The position numbers were made by a program, and so were the translations under genes. A stretch of DNA of 64,000 nt from Rheinheimera pleomorphica. Lineage in GTDB: Bacteria > Pseudomonadota > Gammaproteobacteria > Enterobacterales > Alteromonadaceae. Numbering within the stretch: position 1 is the stretch's first letter; every line of letters begins with the position of its first letter. Shown here in pieces: positions 61,280 through 64,000 of this stretch. Below the pieces are notes generated by a model, which did no database searches, was not told the DNA's origin, and was given only the letters and a program-made list of their open reading frames with translations. The stretch covers positions 124,001-188,000 of the forward strand of contig NZ_SIRR01000012.1 in assembly GCF_011634895.1 (NCBI RefSeq). The letters run 5' to 3'.

Positions 61280-63148
61280 TTAGCTGGCCTTTACACTGGC
61301 TATCCAGTTATCTACCCGCTTCTCCAACACATTCAGCGGCAGCGCACCGCCACCTAAGATGGTGTCATGAAAGGCGCGGATATCAAACTTATCACCCAGT
61401 TGTTGCTGCGCTTTAGCACGTAGCTCAAGGATTTTAATCATGCCAATTTTGTAGGCTGTAGCTTGACCTGGCCAGACAATGTAGCGGCGCACTTCTGAGA
61501 TCACCGCGCCCTCGGCAATCGGCGTTTTCTCCAGGAAGTAATCTATCGCCTGTTGTTCGGTCCAGCCTTTGCTGTGCAGGCCAGTGTCAACCACCAACCG
61601 CACTGCCCGCCACATCTCGGTGATTAAGCGGCCAAAATCGGAATACGGGTTTTGATAGGCGCCCATTTCTTTGGCCAGTAATTCCGAATACAGCGCCCAG
61701 CCTTCAACATAGGCAGTAAACCCCGCCTGAGTGCGGAAAGTGGGCACTGAGGTTAGCTCTTGCGCAATAGAAATTTGCATATGATGCCCCGGATTCCCCT
61801 CATGGTACGCTATGGCTTCCATTTCATTTTTGGGCATAGAGCGCATATCCGATAAATGCGCATAGTAAATGCCAGGCCTTGCGCCATCGGGTGTGCCGGG
61901 AAAATAATGCTGGGCCGCACCGGGCTGCTCACGAAATGGCTCTACCCGTTTTACGATTAAGTCGGCCTTGGGTAAAATGCCAAAATACTCAGGCAGCTTC
62001 TGATTAATAAACGCCAGATACTGGCGGGAGTCTTCAAGATAGCCTTCGCGCCCTTCGTCGGTATCCGGGTAGTAGAACTGATCATCGTCTTTAATAAATT
62101 TAAAGAAGGCTTTTAAATCGCCGGTAAACCCTACCTTATCTTTTATCGCGATCATCTCTTTGGTTAAACGCGCGACTTCATCCAGGCCAATCTGATGAAT
62201 TTGCTCAGCGGTTAAATCGGTGGTGGTCGACACTTTTAAGCGGTAATCATAAAAGGCTTTACCGTCAGTTTGTTTACCGACGCCGGTAGCTATCTGATCA
62301 CTTTTTGCCACATCCTGCTCTAACCATTGCTTTAATGCGGTGTAGGCCGGTAAAAAATGGCTTTGCAGTGCGGCACGGGTTTGTTCTGTTAACTGCTGTG
62401 CCTGCTCGTCGCTGAGTTTATCGGCCTTAACCAGCGAATCAATTTTGCCTTTAGCATCGCTCCACAGGGGTATGTCTTGCTCTTTGTCGGTAAAAGGCGC
62501 GCCGTTAATCAGGTTATTTATTTGTTCTAACACGCCATCATAGGCAAATTTGGGCGGGCGCACATCGTGCGTGGCATTATCCTGGGCCCGCTGCAACAAC
62601 TGGCTTATGGCGCGGCTGATGCCTTCTATCCGTTTTACATAGGCCTGCATGTCTTCTGCCGTATCCACTTTATGAAAGTTGATCATAATTTGCGGCAGCA
62701 TGGCATGAATGCCCTGCATCTGTGTGAAAATATACGCATTTTTGCGAAATGGTACGCCCTGCTTCGCTTGCTCATATTGGTAAACCCAGATGTCATATGA
62801 GGTTTGCGCTTCCAGATCGAGTTTGGCGTAGTCAAAACTGGATTTAAGCTCAGCGACCGTCGCGGCCAGCCAGGCCAGTTGTTCATCTTCGGCCGCTACT
62901 GAGGTGTCATCAACCTGATCATACTTATCTTTACGACCAAGAAAGGTCATTTGCAGCGGGCTTTGTTGCAGTTGTTGCTCGTACTTGTCTTCAAACCACT
63001 GATTAAGCCGTTCGGTTTCTGATGGTTGCTGTGCTACAACTTCTGCATTGGGTGCTGCATCTTGTTGTTGAGACGGAGCTTGTGGTGCCGGGCTACAGCC
63101 GGTAATGAAACCGGCCACAGCCAGCGCTATCAATGACTTACGCATCAA
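61280..63148 (-). CDS. DUF885 family lipoprotein, putative metallopeptidase
   Basis: 622 aa. Lipoprotein signal (KSLIALAVAGFITGC) with Cys as first mature residue near 18, followed by a flexible Pro/Gln/Ala stretch. The DUF885 core carries AIAYHEGNPGHHMQI near 445, an HExxxGHH zinc-binding motif, then FTAYVEGWALYSELLAKEMG with a further Glu ligand region and the C-terminal GQATAYKIGMIKILELR. It is probably a membrane-tethered periplasmic peptidase or carboxypeptidase-like enzyme; the substrate is unknown. The start could be either of two adjacent ATG codons. Confidence 0.88.
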   Translation of the reverse strand: MMRKSLIALAVAGFITGCSPAPQAPSQQQDAAPNAEVVAQQPSETERLNQWFEDKYEQQLQQSPLQMTFLGRKDKYDQVDDTSVAAEDEQLAWLAATVAELKSSFDYAKLDLEAQTSYDIWVYQYEQAKQGVPFRKNAYIFTQMQGIHAMLPQIMINFHKVDTAEDMQAYVKRIEGISRAISQLLQRAQDNATHDVRPPKFAYDGVLEQINNLINGAPFTDKEQDIPLWSDAKGKIDSLVKADKLSDEQAQQLTEQTRAALQSHFLPAYTALKQWLEQDVAKSDQIATGVGKQTDGKAFYDYRLKVSTTTDLTAEQIHQIGLDEVARLTKEMIAIKDKVGFTGDLKAFFKFIKDDDQFYYPDTDEGREGYLEDSRQYLAFINQKLPEYFGILPKADLIVKRVEPFREQPGAAQHYFPGTPDGARPGIYYAHLSDMRSMPKNEMEAIAYHEGNPGHHMQISIAQELTSVPTFRTQAGFTAYVEGWALYSELLAKEMGAYQNPYSDFGRLITEMWRAVRLVVDTGLHSKGWTEQQAIDYFLEKTPIAEGAVISEVRRYIVWPGQATAYKIGMIKILELRAKAQQQLGDKFDIRAFHDTILGGGALPLNVLEKRVDNWIASVKAS

Positions 63149-63238
63149 AGAGTCCTTGTTGTTTTGGTTATTAACCCAACAAGACTACCCTCTGAGCGAA
63201 CGTTAGTCTAAAACAATTTGTAACCAGCTTTGTCAGCG

Positions 63239-64000
63239 CTACGCACTGACACGTTTATACTGGCGGTACTGCGGTGTCCAGAAGTTGTCGTCAATTTTCT
63301 GCTGTAGCAGCGCATCGTCAAGCTCCAGCGCCAGCCCCTGCTGCATCGCTACTTTAGCCACATTAAAAGCAATTTGTTTGCTCAAATTGGCCAGCGCGGT
63401 AAAAGGTGGTAATAAACCGCCCTCGCCGGTATTGCCGCGGGGAGAGGCTTCAGCCAGGGTTTTACTGGCCGCGCGCAGCATTTCATCGCTAATGATGCGG
63501 GCTTTACAGGCAATCACACCCAGGCCAATGCCGGGGAAGATATAGCTATTATTACACTGCGCGATTGGGTAGCGTTTGCCTTGGTACTCCACAGGCGCAA
63601 AGGGGCTGCCGGTAGCAATAATAACATCGCCGTCAGTCCAGTTAATCACCTGCTCTGGTGTGGCTTCAACCTGGCGCGACGGGTTTGACAGCGGGAAAAT
63701 AATCGGGGTGCTGCAGCCTTTTTTCATCGCCCGCACGACAGCTTCGGTAAATAAACCGGCCTGGCCTGACACACCAATTAACACTCCGGGCTTGGCGCAG
63801 TTCATCACATCGCGCAGGCTGGGGTATTCGCTGCTGTAGCTCCAGCTGGCAATAGCCTCAGAGTGTTGCACCAAAGCCTGCTGGAAATCGCGCAGGCCTG
63901 GCGTGCTGTCGGTCAGCAGGCCAAGCCGGTCTATCATGTAGATCTGACTACGGGCCTGTGCTTCGCTGATCCCCTCGGCGACCATCTGGCTGATCACCTG
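63239..64000 (-). CDS. NAD-dependent malic enzyme, C-terminal part (5' end outside window)
   Basis: The frame continues through the window end, so only the last 253 codons are seen; the apparent GTG at 63997 is an internal valine. Features: IYMIDRLGLLTDS, KPGVLIGVSGQAGLFTEAVVRAM, the IIFPLSNPSRQVEATPEQ substrate-side motif and ATGSPFAPVEYQGKRYPIAQCNNSYIFPGIGLG. These fit the long (about 560 aa) malate dehydrogenase (decarboxylating) MaeA type rather than the MaeB/Pta fusion. It makes pyruvate and CO2 from malate. Confidence 0.92.
   Translation of the reverse strand, partial: QVISQMVAEGISEAQARSQIYMIDRLGLLTDSTPGLRDFQQALVQHSEAIASWSYSSEYPSLRDVMNCAKPGVLIGVSGQAGLFTEAVVRAMKKGCSTPIIFPLSNPSRQVEATPEQVINWTDGDVIIATGSPFAPVEYQGKRYPIAQCNNSYIFPGIGLGVIACKARIISDEMLRAASKTLAEASPRGNTGEGGLLPPFTALANLSKQIAFNVAKVAMQQGLALELDDALLQQKIDDNFWTPQYRQYKRVSA

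Overview
The window is chromosomal DNA from a gammaproteobacterium. Gene content and order (nrdA-nrdB-yfaE, ubiG divergent from gyrA, then serC-aroA-cmk-rpsA-ihfB-lapA-lapB-pyrF) fit the Alteromonadales-like marine and freshwater group that includes Rheinheimera, Alishewanella and Arsukibacterium. The genus is an inference; no rRNA gene is present.

Left part (1-37 kb), ordinary chromosome: the end of a sodium:amino-acid symporter, an ABC exporter, ribA, a YehS-type protein, a YdiJ-type FAD/Fe-S oxidase, a TonB-dependent receptor, a GNAT/FAD-oxidoreductase pair, a histidine-rich zinc-type TonB receptor behind a Zur-like box, a LysE exporter, YaeQ, TrhO, a cytochrome b561/YceI pair, a TPR protein, the class Ia ribonucleotide reductase operon behind two NrdR boxes, ubiG, gyrA, the serC-to-pyrF block and a CvrA-type antiporter.

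Middle part (37.1-46.9 kb), replication terminus and mobile DNA: a dif site with a canonical centre lies at 44959-44986 and a second dif-like site with an 8-bp centre at 37127-37156. Between them is a complete-looking filamentous phage (inovirus) prophage of about 7.8 kb, read on the minus strand: four small early genes, Rep, a putative ssDNA-binding protein, small coat proteins, a pIII/TspB-like adhesin, a DUF2523-type protein, a Zot-type assembly ATPase and a secreted protein, with a divergent repressor gene and a pair of matching operators at the other end. Two membrane peptides too short for routine gene calling (22 and 39 aa) fit into this gene series. A 580-bp non-coding end is packed with GC-rich hairpins, three with the same GAGA loop. 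To the right of dif, four orphan genes lie in AT-richer DNA that ends in a third, half-degenerate dif-like site, as if a second Xer-integrated element or its remnant were present. KOPS-like octamers point towards this region from both sides.

Right part (46.9-64 kb), chromosome again: an SGNH hydrolase, an outer-membrane barrel protein, a DUF938 methyltransferase, an intact and a truncated periplasmic binding protein, a DUF482 protein, kynU preceded by the tail of a broken alpha/beta hydrolase gene, a YghU-type glutathione transferase, an ABC1 kinase, an RNase J-like hydrolase that appears to start at ATT, an RND efflux pair, a DUF885 lipoprotein and the end of an NAD-malic enzyme gene.
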